Origin: Microbacterium lemovicicum | Lineage (GTDB): Bacteria > Actinomycetota > Actinomycetes > Actinomycetales > Microbacteriaceae | Length of the DNA stretch: 64,000 nucleotides | Direction: 5' to 3' | NCBI RefSeq assembly: GCF_003991875.1 | Contig: NZ_CP031423.1 | Location: forward strand, 3,286,001 to 3,350,000 | In this document: positions 44,718-55,649 of the stretch, piece by piece | Layout of the letters: each line of letters starts with the position of its first letter | How positions within the stretch are numbered: position 1 is the stretch's first letter | Notes under the pieces: model-generated | What the model saw: the letters and a program-made list of their open reading frames with translations, nothing else | Databases searched by the model: none | Told to the model about the DNA's origin: nothing | Translations under genes and position numbers: made by a program

Positions 44718-45680
44718 TCAGTCCGCGGCGATGACGCGGCGGAGGGCGGCGACGGTGGCCGACAGTCCGTAGCCGTGCTTGTCGCGCAGCTCCTCGTCGT
44801 CGCCGAAGCCGGCGTAGACCTGAGGGATGCCGAGCCGCTCGAAGGCGGTCAGGCGCACCCCGCGATCGGCCACCACGTCGGCGACGCGACTGGCGAGACC
44901 GCCGTAGGCGAGATGGTCCTCGAGGACGACGAAGCGGCCGCCGGTCTCCTCCGCGCACTGCACGATGAGGTCGGCGTCGATCGGCTTGAGCGTGAACATG
45001 TCCACCACCCGCACCGACCGTCCGTCCTTGGCGAGCTCGTCCGCGGCGTCGAGCGCCTGGGCGACGACGGTGCCGTGGGTGAAGATCGTGGCATCCGTGC
45101 CCTGACGGGCGGTGATGCCCTTGCCGATGCGGATGTCGTGCTCTCCCGGCTCGTAGAGCACCTTGTCCTTCTTGCCCACCGCGAGCCGCACGTACAGCGG
45201 GCCCTCCATCGCCATCGACTGGCGGATCACCTCGCCCACCATCAGCGGGTCGCCGACCGAGGTCACCGTCATGTTGGTGAGCGCGCACATGAGCGCGAGA
45301 TCCTCGACGGCGTAGTGCGTGGAGCCGCCGTTGCCGACGAGGCCGCCGTGGGTGCCGATGATCTTGACCGGCAGGTTCGGGTAGCAGACGTCCGTGCGGA
45401 TCTGCTCGAGCGCCCGCATCGACAGGAAGGGCAGCATGCCCGACACGACGGGGATGTTGCCGTCGTAGGCGAGTCCCGCGGCGATGCCCACGCAGACCTG
45501 CTCGGCGAGGCCGACGTCGATGAACCGGTCGGGGAAGGTGTCGCGGAACTCGATCACCGTCGCGCCGATGTCGGGGGTCAGCACCCAGAGGTTCGGGTGC
45601 TCATGGCCGAGCTCGGCGAGGGTGGTCCCGATGACGGAGCGGGCTCCGAGGAACTCACCGAACGTGAAGGTCTTGGGCAT
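44718..45680 (-). CDS. Transketolase-like C-terminal subunit
   Basis: A 320-aa protein with the pyrimidine-binding and C-terminal domains of transketolase. It has FIDVGLAEQVCVGIAAGLA, with the catalytic Glu that activates thiamine diphosphate, and THGGLVGNGGSTHYAVEDLALM. Split transketolases form alpha2-beta2 complexes with the N-terminal subunit encoded just upstream. Start at 45680 shares one base with that gene's stop. Confidence 0.9.
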   Translation of the reverse strand: MPKTFTFGEFLGARSVIGTTLAELGHEHPNLWVLTPDIGATVIEFRDTFPDRFIDVGLAEQVCVGIAAGLAYDGNIPVVSGMLPFLSMRALEQIRTDVCYPNLPVKIIGTHGGLVGNGGSTHYAVEDLALMCALTNMTVTSVGDPLMVGEVIRQSMAMEGPLYVRLAVGKKDKVLYEPGEHDIRIGKGITARQGTDATIFTHGTVVAQALDAADELAKDGRSVRVVDMFTLKPIDADLIVQCAEETGGRFVVLEDHLAYGGLASRVADVVADRGVRLTAFERLGIPQVYAGFGDDEELRDKHGYGLSATVAALRRVIAAD

Positions 45681-46555
45681 CAGACGGACTCCTTCTGGCG
45701 GGATGCGTCGAGCGAGGCCATCGCCCGTTCGAGATCGGCGGCACCCAGCGAGCCGGCGTGCCAGGCGAGGTTGGCCTCCATGAAGTCGACGCCCTTGCCC
45801 TTGACGGTCTCGCAGATGACGACCGTGGGCCGGTCGCTGTCGGTGGCCGGCAGCGCGTCGATCGCGGCGACGAGCTGCGCCATGTCGTGGCCGTCGACCT
45901 GCACCACGTTCCAGCCGAAGGCGGCCCACTTGTCGGGGTACGGCTCGAAGACGACCCGCTCCTCGGCGAAGCTCGTCATCAGCTGACGGTTGCGGTCGAC
46001 GAAGGCGACCAGGTTGCCGAGCTCGTTGCTGCGGGCGGCCATCGCCGCCTCCCAGACGGACCCCTCACCGGTCTCGCCGTCGCCGAGCAGGCAGACGACG
46101 CGGTGCGACTCGCCGCGACCGCGGGCGCTGAGCGCCATGCCCACGGCCAGCGGAAGGCCGTGGCCGAGCGAGCCCGTGGAGCACTCGACGCCGGGGAGCT
46201 GCACCTTGCACGGGTGCATGCCGTAGGCGCTGTCGAGCTGACCGTAGGTGTCGACGATGCCGTCGTAGGAGAAGAATCCCCGGATGGCCATCGCGATGTA
46301 CATGCACACGGCGGCGTGGCCCTTGCTCAGCACGAAGCGGTCGCGGGTGGGGTTGCGGATGTCGGTCGGGTCGACGCTGAGGCCGTACTGGTACAGCGCC
46401 GTGAAGATGTCGGCGGCCGACAGGTCACCGCCGATGTGCACGGCGCCCTCGTAGGTGCCGCAGAGCTGCAGGAGCTTGGCGCGCAGCTCGTAGGCCAGCT
46501 CCTCGAGCTCCGCGACGCTCGGTCGCTGGGTGGTCAGGGCAGCGGTGTCGCTCAT
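45680..46555 (-). CDS. Transketolase-like N-terminal (thiamine-diphosphate-binding) subunit
   Basis: A 291-aa first half of transketolase. GDGETGEGSVWEAAMAARSNELGN is the thiamine-diphosphate/Mg motif (GDG...N), preceded by STGSLGHGLPLAVGMA; HIGGDLSAADI and SKGHAAVCMY are also diagnostic. It is the first gene of the ten-gene operon, divergent from the marR gene, with the TTTACATGTAAA operator in between. Housekeeping transketolase is a single chain in these bacteria, so this pair is a specialised catabolic enzyme. Confidence 0.9.
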   Translation of the reverse strand: MSDTAALTTQRPSVAELEELAYELRAKLLQLCGTYEGAVHIGGDLSAADIFTALYQYGLSVDPTDIRNPTRDRFVLSKGHAAVCMYIAMAIRGFFSYDGIVDTYGQLDSAYGMHPCKVQLPGVECSTGSLGHGLPLAVGMALSARGRGESHRVVCLLGDGETGEGSVWEAAMAARSNELGNLVAFVDRNRQLMTSFAEERVVFEPYPDKWAAFGWNVVQVDGHDMAQLVAAIDALPATDSDRPTVVICETVKGKGVDFMEANLAWHAGSLGAADLERAMASLDASRQKESV

Positions 46556-46682
46556 CGCAAGCCTCCTCGTCGTGGGTCGCGTGGACGTCGGGAAGGCGCA
46601 TGCAGCAGGTCTTCGTCGACGCTCCGTGATGGTCGTCCTCCGCCTGGCGGGTCCGACGAGAAGTGAAGCTAGCACGATCTCA

Positions 46683-46694
46683 TTTACATGTAAA
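46683..46694. promoter_or_regulatory. MarR-type operator
   Basis: TTTACATGTAAA is a perfect 12-bp palindrome in the 252-bp divergent gap between the transketolase operon (start 46555) and marR (46808). A further half-site, CGTAAAC, follows at about 46705. AT-rich palindromes of this kind are typical MarR sites and stand out in this GC-rich region. The site can serve both promoters. Confidence 0.65.
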
Positions 46695-46807
46695 CAGGAA
46701 TGCACGTAAACTACTTTCCGGGGAACCATCCACGCTCGCGGGGGTGTTCCATGGAGTGCACACGGTACGGCGAAGACGCCGTGCCGCCCCGGGCGAGAGG
46801 ATGGGCG

Positions 46808-47344
46808 ATGGCGCACACGACGGCCGGCGGCGACGCCGGCAGAGCAGACGTGGTCACGGAGCCGCTGCCCGACACCATCGACCCGGACCACTTCACGCCC
46901 CGGCTCCTCGCGCTCGTCTCCAACGCGCTGGTCTGGCGCGAGTCGCACGAGCTGCGGCGCCGATACGGCCTGGGAACGAACGACTGGCGCGTGATCTCCA
47001 CCCTCGCGGTGAACCCGGGGATGGCCGCGACCGACATCGCCGCCTACGCCGCGCTGAACAAGGCGGTCGTGTCCAAGAGCGTGGCGACGCTGCTCGAGCG
47101 CCGGCTGATCGTGCTCTCCGACGGACCCCGTGGATCGCGGCCGATGTACCTGACCAGGGCGGGCGCCGAGATGCACGACCTCATGCTCCCGATCTCGCTG
47201 CGCGGGCAGGAGATCGTGCTCTCCCACCTCGACGGCGACGAGATCGCCCGCCTGAACGACCTCCTCCAGCGCCTCCTCGACGAGACGCGCGCGCTCATGA
47301 CGCTGGAGAGCGAGGCCCTGGTCGACGGGAACGCCGACTCCTGA
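46808..47344 (+). CDS. MarR-family transcriptional regulator
   Basis: A 178-aa winged-helix regulator. The DNA-binding part reads DWRVISTLAVNPGMAATDIAAYAALNKAVVSKSVATLLERRLI, followed by the wing DGPRGSRPMYLTRAG, and helices at both ends for dimerisation. The ATG at 46808 has GAGAGG 8 nt upstream. Divergent from the transketolase/sugar operon and upstream of metF-purU-ligM, it may control both sides. Confidence 0.88.
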   Translation: MAHTTAGGDAGRADVVTEPLPDTIDPDHFTPRLLALVSNALVWRESHELRRRYGLGTNDWRVISTLAVNPGMAATDIAAYAALNKAVVSKSVATLLERRLIVLSDGPRGSRPMYLTRAGAEMHDLMLPISLRGQEIVLSHLDGDEIARLNDLLQRLLDETRALMTLESEALVDGNADS

Positions 47345-47385
47345 GCGGGCGGCGGCCGCGGCATCCGAAGTCGCTATGTACATTC

Positions 47386-47399
47386 CCTATGGGTATAGG
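47386..47399. promoter_or_regulatory. Inverted repeat in front of metF
   Basis: CCTAT-GGGT-ATAGG is a perfect 5-bp dyad about 60 bp before the metF ATG, in a locally AT-rich stretch that also holds CTATGTACATTC. A GTATAGGT hexamer region could be the -10 of a metF promoter. Confidence 0.35.
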
Positions 47400-47458
47400 T
47401 AAAGTGCTAGCGAGGACGCGAAGAGGCGTCCGGCCGGTCGGAGGAAAGGACCTCGCTC

Positions 47459-48334
47459 ATGGCACACACCACGTCTACGCGGAATGCCGCGGCGGAACGC
47501 GAGCTCGTCAGCGGCTTCTCGCTCGAGATGACGGGCAAGGACGTCCCCGGCCTCATCGAGGCGAAGGACTCCATCCCCCAGGGGACCAAGATCAACGTGA
47601 CCTTCCTCGGCAATGAGGACCTCGAGATGCGGGTCGCGGCATCGAAGGCCGTGCGCGACATGGGCTTCATCCCGGTGCCGCACATCTCCGCCCGCCGCCT
47701 CTCCTCGCAGGCGCAGCTGGAGGAGTTCCTCTCCCGGCTGCAGGACGTCGACGCCACCGAGAGCGTCTTCGTGGTCGGCGGCGACCCCGCCGTGCCCGAG
47801 GGCCCGTACGAGGGCGCGTACGACGTGATCCGCACCGGGATCCTCGCCGACTACGGCGTCAAGGAGGTCAGCATCGCGGGCTACCCCGAGGGGCACCCCG
47901 ACATCTCCGACGAGGTGCTCTGGCGCTCGCTCGACGAGAAGGCCGTCTCCCTGCGCGAGCAGAACATCGGCACGACGGTGCTGACGCAGTTCTCCTTCGA
48001 CACCGACCCGGTCATGACCTGGATCGACCAGGTGCGCGCCCGCGGCATCGACTCCACCATCCGCATCGGCACCCCCGGACCGGCCGGCATCAAGCGCCTG
48101 CTGGGCTTCGCCCGCCGCTTCGGCATCGGCGCGAACGCGATGATCGTGAAGAAGTACGGCTTCTCCCTCACGAACCTGATGGGCACCGCCGGACCCGACC
48201 GCTTCGTCAGCGATCTCGCCTCCCTCGTGTCGGAGGACCCCGCCGCCGGCAAGGTCAGCCTGCACTTCTATACGTTCGGCGGACTGCTGGCAACATCGGA
48301 GTGGGCGCGGGACTACCTCGGCGCCCAGTCCTGA
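47459..48334 (+). CDS. metF: Methylenetetrahydrofolate reductase
   Basis: A 291-aa FAD-dependent TIM-barrel enzyme. It has FSLEMTG near the start, the family segments NVTFLGNEDLEMRVAA, PVPHISARRLSS, VFVVGGDPAVPEGPY, and SIAGYPEGHPD, and FSFDTD with the expected substrate residues. In anabolism it makes methyl-THF; in LigM-type demethylation loci MetF works in the oxidative direction, turning methyl-THF from the demethylase back to methylene-THF. Location next to purU and a ligM paralog supports the second role. GGAAAGGA lies upstream of the ATG. Confidence 0.88.
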   Translation: MAHTTSTRNAAAERELVSGFSLEMTGKDVPGLIEAKDSIPQGTKINVTFLGNEDLEMRVAASKAVRDMGFIPVPHISARRLSSQAQLEEFLSRLQDVDATESVFVVGGDPAVPEGPYEGAYDVIRTGILADYGVKEVSIAGYPEGHPDISDEVLWRSLDEKAVSLREQNIGTTVLTQFSFDTDPVMTWIDQVRARGIDSTIRIGTPGPAGIKRLLGFARRFGIGANAMIVKKYGFSLTNLMGTAGPDRFVSDLASLVSEDPAAGKVSLHFYTFGGLLATSEWARDYLGAQS

Positions 48335-48345
48335 CAGGAGCCCTC

Positions 48346-50689
<2,344 letters not shown>

Positions 50690-50706
50690 GGCCGGGCAAT
50701 AGTCTC

Positions 50707-50749
50707 GAGGGGGTCCGATCGCGCGGTTCGTCGCCGGCCGGGCCCCCTC
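50707..50749 (+). terminator. Terminator of the metF-purU-ligM operon
   Basis: GAGGGGGTCCG (50707-50717) pairs with CGGGCCCCCTC (50739-50749) over 11 positions including one G-U pair. It lies 17 bp after the demethylase stop and before the padR gene. Confidence 0.65.
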
Positions 50750-50778
50750 ACTCCGTTTCGACACCTCCGGGAGGCGCC

Positions 50779-51366
50779 ATGAGCCTGCGCAACGCGCTGC
50801 TGGCGATCCTGCGCGTCGGGGCGCTGTCGGGGTACGACCTGCAGAAGCAGTTCTCCCTGTCGGTGGGCCACGTGTGGCACGCGCCCGACTCCCAGATCTA
50901 CCCCGAGCTGCGCAAGATGGAGTCCGAGGGGCTCATCGAGGGCGAGGAGCAGGCCCGCGGTGAGCGCGGCACCCGCCGGGTCTACCACGTGACCCCCGCC
51001 GGCGACGCGGCCTTCCTGGCGTGGATGTCGTCGCCGCTCGAGTACGCCCGGGTGCGCGACCCCGCGCATCTGCGCGCCGCGTACCTCGAGACGACGACGC
51101 CGGAGGCGGCACGGGCGTTCCTCGTCGGGCACATCGAGCACCACGAGGAGCTGCGCGAGCAGTGGGAGATCGAGCTGCGCCGCATCGACGCACGGGAGAA
51201 CCCGATGCTCATGCGCCGCCTCGCCCAGACCCCCGCCGAGGAGCAGGACCGCACGGTCGCCTTCAAGCGCTTCGCCTATGAGGGCCTCGTGGAGCGTGCG
51301 CGCGGCGAGATCGAGTGGGCGCGCCGCGGTCTCGCGCTCATCGACAGCCTCGACGGACCGGCGTAG
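50779..51366 (+). CDS. PadR-family transcriptional regulator
   Basis: A 195-aa regulator with an N-terminal winged helix (residues 1-80: LRNALLAILRVGALSGYDLQKQF, YPELRKMESEGLIEGEEQ, YHVTPAGDAAFLAWM) and a C-terminal helical dimerisation domain of the PadR/AphA-like (VirR) type. PadR proteins often respond to phenolic acids such as coumarate. GGAGGCGCC precedes the ATG. It follows the folate/demethylase operon in the same direction but behind a terminator. Confidence 0.87.
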   Translation: MSLRNALLAILRVGALSGYDLQKQFSLSVGHVWHAPDSQIYPELRKMESEGLIEGEEQARGERGTRRVYHVTPAGDAAFLAWMSSPLEYARVRDPAHLRAAYLETTTPEAARAFLVGHIEHHEELREQWEIELRRIDARENPMLMRRLAQTPAEEQDRTVAFKRFAYEGLVERARGEIEWARRGLALIDSLDGPA

Positions 51367-51375
51367 ACCCCGGCT

Positions 51376-52395
51376 TCAGGGCTCCAGCGAGATCGACGCC
51401 GCGATCGGCACGATGTCCTCGCGCAGCCTGATGATCTCGCGGGCGTGCGCGTTGAGCCGCCGGTCCTCCGCCTCGACGGGCTCCCAGAAGGGCACCGGAA
51501 GAGCGACGCCGCCCTCCCCCGGCACGGCGAACACGCTCAGGCAGAGGGTGGTGAGCGTGCGCTCGTGTGGAGACCGGGGATCGGCCGTCAGCACGCGCGT
51601 GCTCACGTGCATGCTGCGGTCGCTCGTGTGGATGAGCCGGCTGTCGACCTCGACGATGTCGCCGATGCGCACCGGCGCGAAGAAGTGGATGCCGCCGGAG
51701 TACACCGCCACGGCGTGGTCGGCGAGCGGGTCCTTCCCCATCCAGCCGACGGCGCACGCGTAGGCGCTCTCGTCGATCCAGCGCATCACCGTGCCGCCGT
51801 GGGCCTTGCCGCCCCAGTTCACGACCCCGGGCGGGACGAGGAAGCGCAGGATGCTGCGGGGCGCGGCCGTGGCATCCGTGTACTCCTCCTCCCGCATGAG
51901 CCGCTTGATCTCGGTGCGCGCGGGGATGCGCAGCAGCGCTCCCTCGGCCAGCACCCGGTCGGAGCGGGTGCGCGGCTCCCACGAGGGCACCTGCTGCGCC
52001 CGGCCGTCGGCATCCTTCGCGACGAAGATGAGGATGCAGGTCGTGGCCGGCGTGTAGACGCGGGTGTCGACGTCGGCGGACGACACCGTCACCACCACGT
52101 GCATGCTCGAACGGCCGGTGTGCACGAGACGCGCCTGCACCTCGATCAGGCTGCCGGGCGCGATCGGCCGGCGGTGGCGCACGTTTCCGACGTAGGCGGT
52201 GACGCAGTAGGCCGCCGACCAGCCCACGGCGCAGGCGTAGCCCGCCTTGTCGATCCACTCCATGACGCTGCCGGCCGCGACCGAGCGGCCTCCCGCCGCG
52301 GTGTCGGCCGGTGTCGTCAGGAAGCGCAGCGTGATGCGGTCGTCGCGTGCTCGCGCGGGACCGGCTGCGGCGACGTCGGGGGCGGCGGTGCTCAC
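51376..52395 (-). CDS. Acyl-CoA thioesterase with two hot-dog domains
   Basis: A 339-aa double hot-dog (ACOT7/YciA-like) thioesterase. Each half has the motif of the family: GSVMEWIDKAGYACAVGW in the first and GGTVMRWIDESAYACAVGW in the second, each followed by a GS/GDIVEV turn and SMHV. The GTG start at 52395 is chosen because TATGCT lies exactly 6 nt upstream (leaderless) and the region before it is the 52414-52431 palindrome. It hydrolyses acyl-CoA to free acid and CoA in the cytoplasm. Confidence 0.88.
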   Translation of the reverse strand: MSTAAPDVAAAGPARARDDRITLRFLTTPADTAAGGRSVAAGSVMEWIDKAGYACAVGWSAAYCVTAYVGNVRHRRPIAPGSLIEVQARLVHTGRSSMHVVVTVSSADVDTRVYTPATTCILIFVAKDADGRAQQVPSWEPRTRSDRVLAEGALLRIPARTEIKRLMREEEYTDATAAPRSILRFLVPPGVVNWGGKAHGGTVMRWIDESAYACAVGWMGKDPLADHAVAVYSGGIHFFAPVRIGDIVEVDSRLIHTSDRSMHVSTRVLTADPRSPHERTLTTLCLSVFAVPGEGGVALPVPFWEPVEAEDRRLNAHAREIIRLREDIVPIAASISLEP

Positions 52396-52413
52396 GGCGC
52401 CAGCATAGAGGAG

Positions 52414-52431
52414 CGGATGCCGCGGCATCCG
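52414..52431 (-). terminator. 18-bp palindrome downstream of the beta-lactamase-fold gene
   Basis: CGGATGCCGCGGCATCCG is a perfect palindrome that contains the same GGATGCCGCGGCATCC core as the site at 17243-17258. It lies 46 bp after the stop of the gene at 52477 and before the thioesterase promoter, a position that fits a terminator. Confidence 0.5.
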
Positions 52432-52476
52432 TCGTCGGTCATGCGCGGGAATCCGCCGGAACGGACGGCGACGCGT

Positions 52477-53397
52477 CTAGAAGACGTACTCCATGAGGTC
52501 GGTCCCCAGCACGCGGAAGGCGTCGTGCGCGCGGAGCCGGTGCGCGATGGAGAGGTCGTCGAAGCAGACGATGAGCGCGTAGGCGACACCGGCCCTGGGC
52601 CCTGCCAGCACACCCGCCTCGACGCGCACCCCCGCGTCCCGCCCCGTCTTGTTCACGAACAGGAGCCCGTGCTGGTCGCTCTCGTGGGCGAACGGGTCGA
52701 GGCCTGTGGCCGAGGCGACGAGCGAGAGGTCGTGCCCGCGGCTCAGCCACTCCGACACCTGGGCGCTCACCCCGGCCGATACGGCCGTGGTGTTCACCAG
52801 CGCGGCGAACATCGCGGCCAGCTCGCGCGCGGAGCCGAGCGCGACGTGCGGGGCGTCGTCGAGGCCGCGCGCGTCGCGGAAGCGGTCGAGCAGCGCGAGC
52901 TGCGTCATGCCGAGCGCCTCGATGCGCGCCCGCACGGCGGGGAGCCCCACGCGCTCGAGCAGCGCGTTCGCCGCGAGGGCGTCGCCCGTCGACGCCGCCA
53001 GCAGCGCCAGGTCGACGAGCGGCAGCGCCGGCGCGGCGAGATGCTGCCACACGCCGGAGACGGCCACGGCATCGACCGAGGAGCGCTCGACGATCTCGAA
53101 CGGCTCGAGCGTGCCGGCCTCGAAGGCCGCCGCGACCTCGATGAGAAGCGGCACCACGCCCATGCCGGCGATCGGCAGCGTCTCGAAGTCGTCACCGGCC
53201 AGCACCTCGGTGCCCCGGTCGAGGTCGTCGATGCGCACCGAGATGCGCGCGCCCGACGCGGCGAGCGCGTCGAGGGCCTTCAGCGTCGAGGTGAAGGAGC
53301 GCCGGCCCGCGGCCGCGCGCCGCGGTGACCGGCGTCCGCCTCCGCGGGTGCCGCGCAGCGGCTCGGTGTCCCGAGCGGGCTCCGGCGGCGTACCCAC
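52477..53397 (-). CDS. Class A beta-lactamase-fold protein lacking the SxxK serine
   Basis: A 306-aa protein of the beta-lactamase/transpeptidase-like fold. The KTG motif is clear (FVNKTGRDAGV), and STGDALAANALLERVG matches the SDN-loop region. At the place of the catalytic SxxK motif the sequence reads LPIAGMGVVPLL, with no serine-lysine pair, so it is probably not a hydrolase of the usual mechanism. No signal peptide is seen; the first 35 residues are Arg/Pro-rich. It could be a regulatory or binding relative. The GTG start has AAGGA 9 nt upstream. Confidence 0.75.
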   Translation of the reverse strand: MGTPPEPARDTEPLRGTRGGGRRSPRRAAAGRRSFTSTLKALDALAASGARISVRIDDLDRGTEVLAGDDFETLPIAGMGVVPLLIEVAAAFEAGTLEPFEIVERSSVDAVAVSGVWQHLAAPALPLVDLALLAASTGDALAANALLERVGLPAVRARIEALGMTQLALLDRFRDARGLDDAPHVALGSARELAAMFAALVNTTAVSAGVSAQVSEWLSRGHDLSLVASATGLDPFAHESDQHGLLFVNKTGRDAGVRVEAGVLAGPRAGVAYALIVCFDDLSIAHRLRAHDAFRVLGTDLMEYVF

Positions 53398-53461
53398 GAG
53401 CGGGTCCTTCCGTCGTCGATGTGCGGGGAACGGGAGCCGCGACCCGGCCGGGTCGCGGGGC

Positions 53462-55426
53462 TCACCAGATGGTGACGCGCTTGTCCTCGTCGAGCCACAG
53501 CGCGTCGGCGGACGTCACCTCGAAGGCGTCGTAGAACGCGTCGACGTTGCGCACGATCTGGTTGCAGCGGAACTCGTTGGGCGAGTGCGGGTCGATCGTC
53601 AGCAGACGGATCGTCTCGGCATCCCGGCCCTTCTGCTGCCAGACCTGCGCCCAGCTGAGCAGCAGGCGCTGCACGCCGGTGTAGCCGTCGATGACCGGGG
53701 CGTCCTGTCCGTCGAGCGACAGCTCGTAGGCCTTGAGCGCGATGCCCAGTCCTCCGAGGTCGCCGATGTTCTCGCCGATCGTGAGGGCGCCGTTGACGTG
53801 GTTCTCCGGGTCGAGCCCGCGCGGCACCAGCTCGTCGTACTGTGCGATGAGCACCGAGGTGCGCTCCTCGAAGGCGGAGCGGTCCTCATCGGTCCACCAG
53901 TCCCGCAGCGACCCGTCGCCGTCGAAGCGGCTGCCCTGGTCGTCGAAGCCGTGGCCGACCTCGTGCCCGATGACCGCTCCGATGCCGCCGTAGTTGGCCG
54001 CGGCATCCCGATCGGCGTCGAAGAACGGGTACTGCAGGATCGCCGCCGGGAACACGATCTCGTTCATCAGCGGGTTGTAGTACGCGTTGACCGTCTGGGG
54101 GGTCATGAACCACTCGTCGCGGTCGATCGGCTGCCCGACCTTGCCGAGCTGACGGTCGTGCTCCCAGACGTGCGAGCGGCGGACGTTGCCCACGACGTCG
54201 GACGCGTCGATCTCGAGGGTGGAGTAGTCCTTCCACTTCGCCGGGTAGCCGATCTTCGGCGTGAACGCGTCGAGCTTGGCCAGCGCGCGCTCGCGCGTCT
54301 CGGGGGTCATCCACTCGAGCGAGCGGATGCTGCGGCGATACGCCTCGATGAGGTTGGCGACCAGCTCGTCCATCGCCTCCTTCGCGGCCGGCGGGAAGTG
54401 ACGCTCGACGTAGACGCGGCCGACGGCCTCGCCCAGCGCCGCCTCGACGAGCCCCACGCCGCGCTTCCAGCGGTCGCGGTTGACCGGCACGCCGGTGAGC
54501 TGCGTGCCGTAGAACGAGAAGTTCTCGTCGACGAAGGCCTCCGACAGGAATGCGGCGGCGGAGTGCACGATCTTGAAGCGCAGCCACGCCTTCCAGTCCT
54601 CGATGCGCTCGTCGCTGAGCAGTCCGCCGAGGGCCTCGAAGAAGCTGGGCTGATAGACCACGACCTCCTCGAACGCGTCGGCGTGCGAGGCGCCGACGGC
54701 CTCGCGCCACGGCTGCAGGTCGACGCCGACGAGCGCCTGCACCTCGGCCCACGTCGTGAGGTTGTAGGTGGCGACGGCGTCGCGGCTGCGGACGTTGTCC
54801 CAGTGGTGCGAGGCGATCTCCGTCTCGAGCGCGAAGATGCGCCGCGCCTGCCCCTCGGGGTCGTCGACACCGGCGAGGCCCAGGATGCGGGCGATGTGCG
54901 CCGTGTACGCCTCGCGGGTCTCGGCGAAGTTGTCGAGGCGGTAGTAGCTCTCGTCGGGCAGCGAGAGGCCGCCCTGGATGACGAACGGAACGTACCGCGT
55001 CGGGTCGCCCGGGTCGGGCTCGACGTAGAGGTCGATGAGCCCGCTCACGCCGTCGCGCTCGAGCGCGCCGACGGTGCGGAGGAAGGAGGGGATGTCGGTC
55101 ACCGCGTCGGCGGCGGCCAGGCTCGGCTCGAGCGGCGTCGCGCCGCGCTCCTCGATGGCCGCGGTGTCGGCGAAGCTCGTGTAGAGGTCGCCGATCTTGC
55201 GGGTCTCGGTGCCGGGCTCTGCGCCCTGCGACTCCTCGATGATCGCGCGGACGTCCTTCTCGGCCTGCTCGGCGATCAGGTGGAACGAGCCCCAGCGGGC
55301 CTTGTCCTCGGGTATCGCCGTGCGCTCGAGCCACTGCCCGTTGACGTGACGGAAGAGGTCGTCCTGCGGGCGGATCTCGGCACTGAGGTCGTCCAGGGCC
55401 AGCCCGGGGGGAAGGGTGTCGGTCAT
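53462..55426 (-). CDS. M13-family (neprilysin-like) zinc metallopeptidase
   Basis: A 654-aa endopeptidase. The zinc motif HEVGH is at residues 488-492, the third ligand E552 is in GENIGDLGG, and NAYYNP provides the substrate-binding NAYY motif; a C-terminal NEFRCNQIVRN region is also typical. No signal peptide or membrane anchor is visible, so unlike mammalian neprilysin it is probably cytoplasmic, as in other actinobacterial homologs. TATCCT lies 7 nt before the ATG, suggesting a leaderless mRNA. Confidence 0.92.
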   Translation of the reverse strand: MTDTLPPGLALDDLSAEIRPQDDLFRHVNGQWLERTAIPEDKARWGSFHLIAEQAEKDVRAIIEESQGAEPGTETRKIGDLYTSFADTAAIEERGATPLEPSLAAADAVTDIPSFLRTVGALERDGVSGLIDLYVEPDPGDPTRYVPFVIQGGLSLPDESYYRLDNFAETREAYTAHIARILGLAGVDDPEGQARRIFALETEIASHHWDNVRSRDAVATYNLTTWAEVQALVGVDLQPWREAVGASHADAFEEVVVYQPSFFEALGGLLSDERIEDWKAWLRFKIVHSAAAFLSEAFVDENFSFYGTQLTGVPVNRDRWKRGVGLVEAALGEAVGRVYVERHFPPAAKEAMDELVANLIEAYRRSIRSLEWMTPETRERALAKLDAFTPKIGYPAKWKDYSTLEIDASDVVGNVRRSHVWEHDRQLGKVGQPIDRDEWFMTPQTVNAYYNPLMNEIVFPAAILQYPFFDADRDAAANYGGIGAVIGHEVGHGFDDQGSRFDGDGSLRDWWTDEDRSAFEERTSVLIAQYDELVPRGLDPENHVNGALTIGENIGDLGGLGIALKAYELSLDGQDAPVIDGYTGVQRLLLSWAQVWQQKGRDAETIRLLTIDPHSPNEFRCNQIVRNVDAFYDAFEVTSADALWLDEDKRVTIW

Positions 55427-55649
55427 GCGATCCAGGATATGGCCCGCGTCTATGGGCGGGTCGTGAGGGTGGGTCCCGCCGGGTCTGCGATCCCGCGCAT
55501 GGGGGCTCGTCGGAGCGCTCACGGGGCCGATCGGTGTCGGCGGCCGGGAGTAGCCTGCAGGGTGTCGGCGGGCGACTCCGTCCGCCGGATGAGGAGGATG
55601 CCGCGGCCACGCGCTCGCGGCAGCCGCCGGATGACGGAGGGATGCCGTG

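Noticed and set aside
44718..46555. Pyruvate dehydrogenase E1 alpha/beta or DXP synthase as identity of the split TPP enzyme
   Set aside because: No lipoyl or E2/E3 gene is adjacent, and the motifs (SKGHA, STGSLGHGLP, GDGE...N) are those of transketolase; DXP synthase is a single longer chain.
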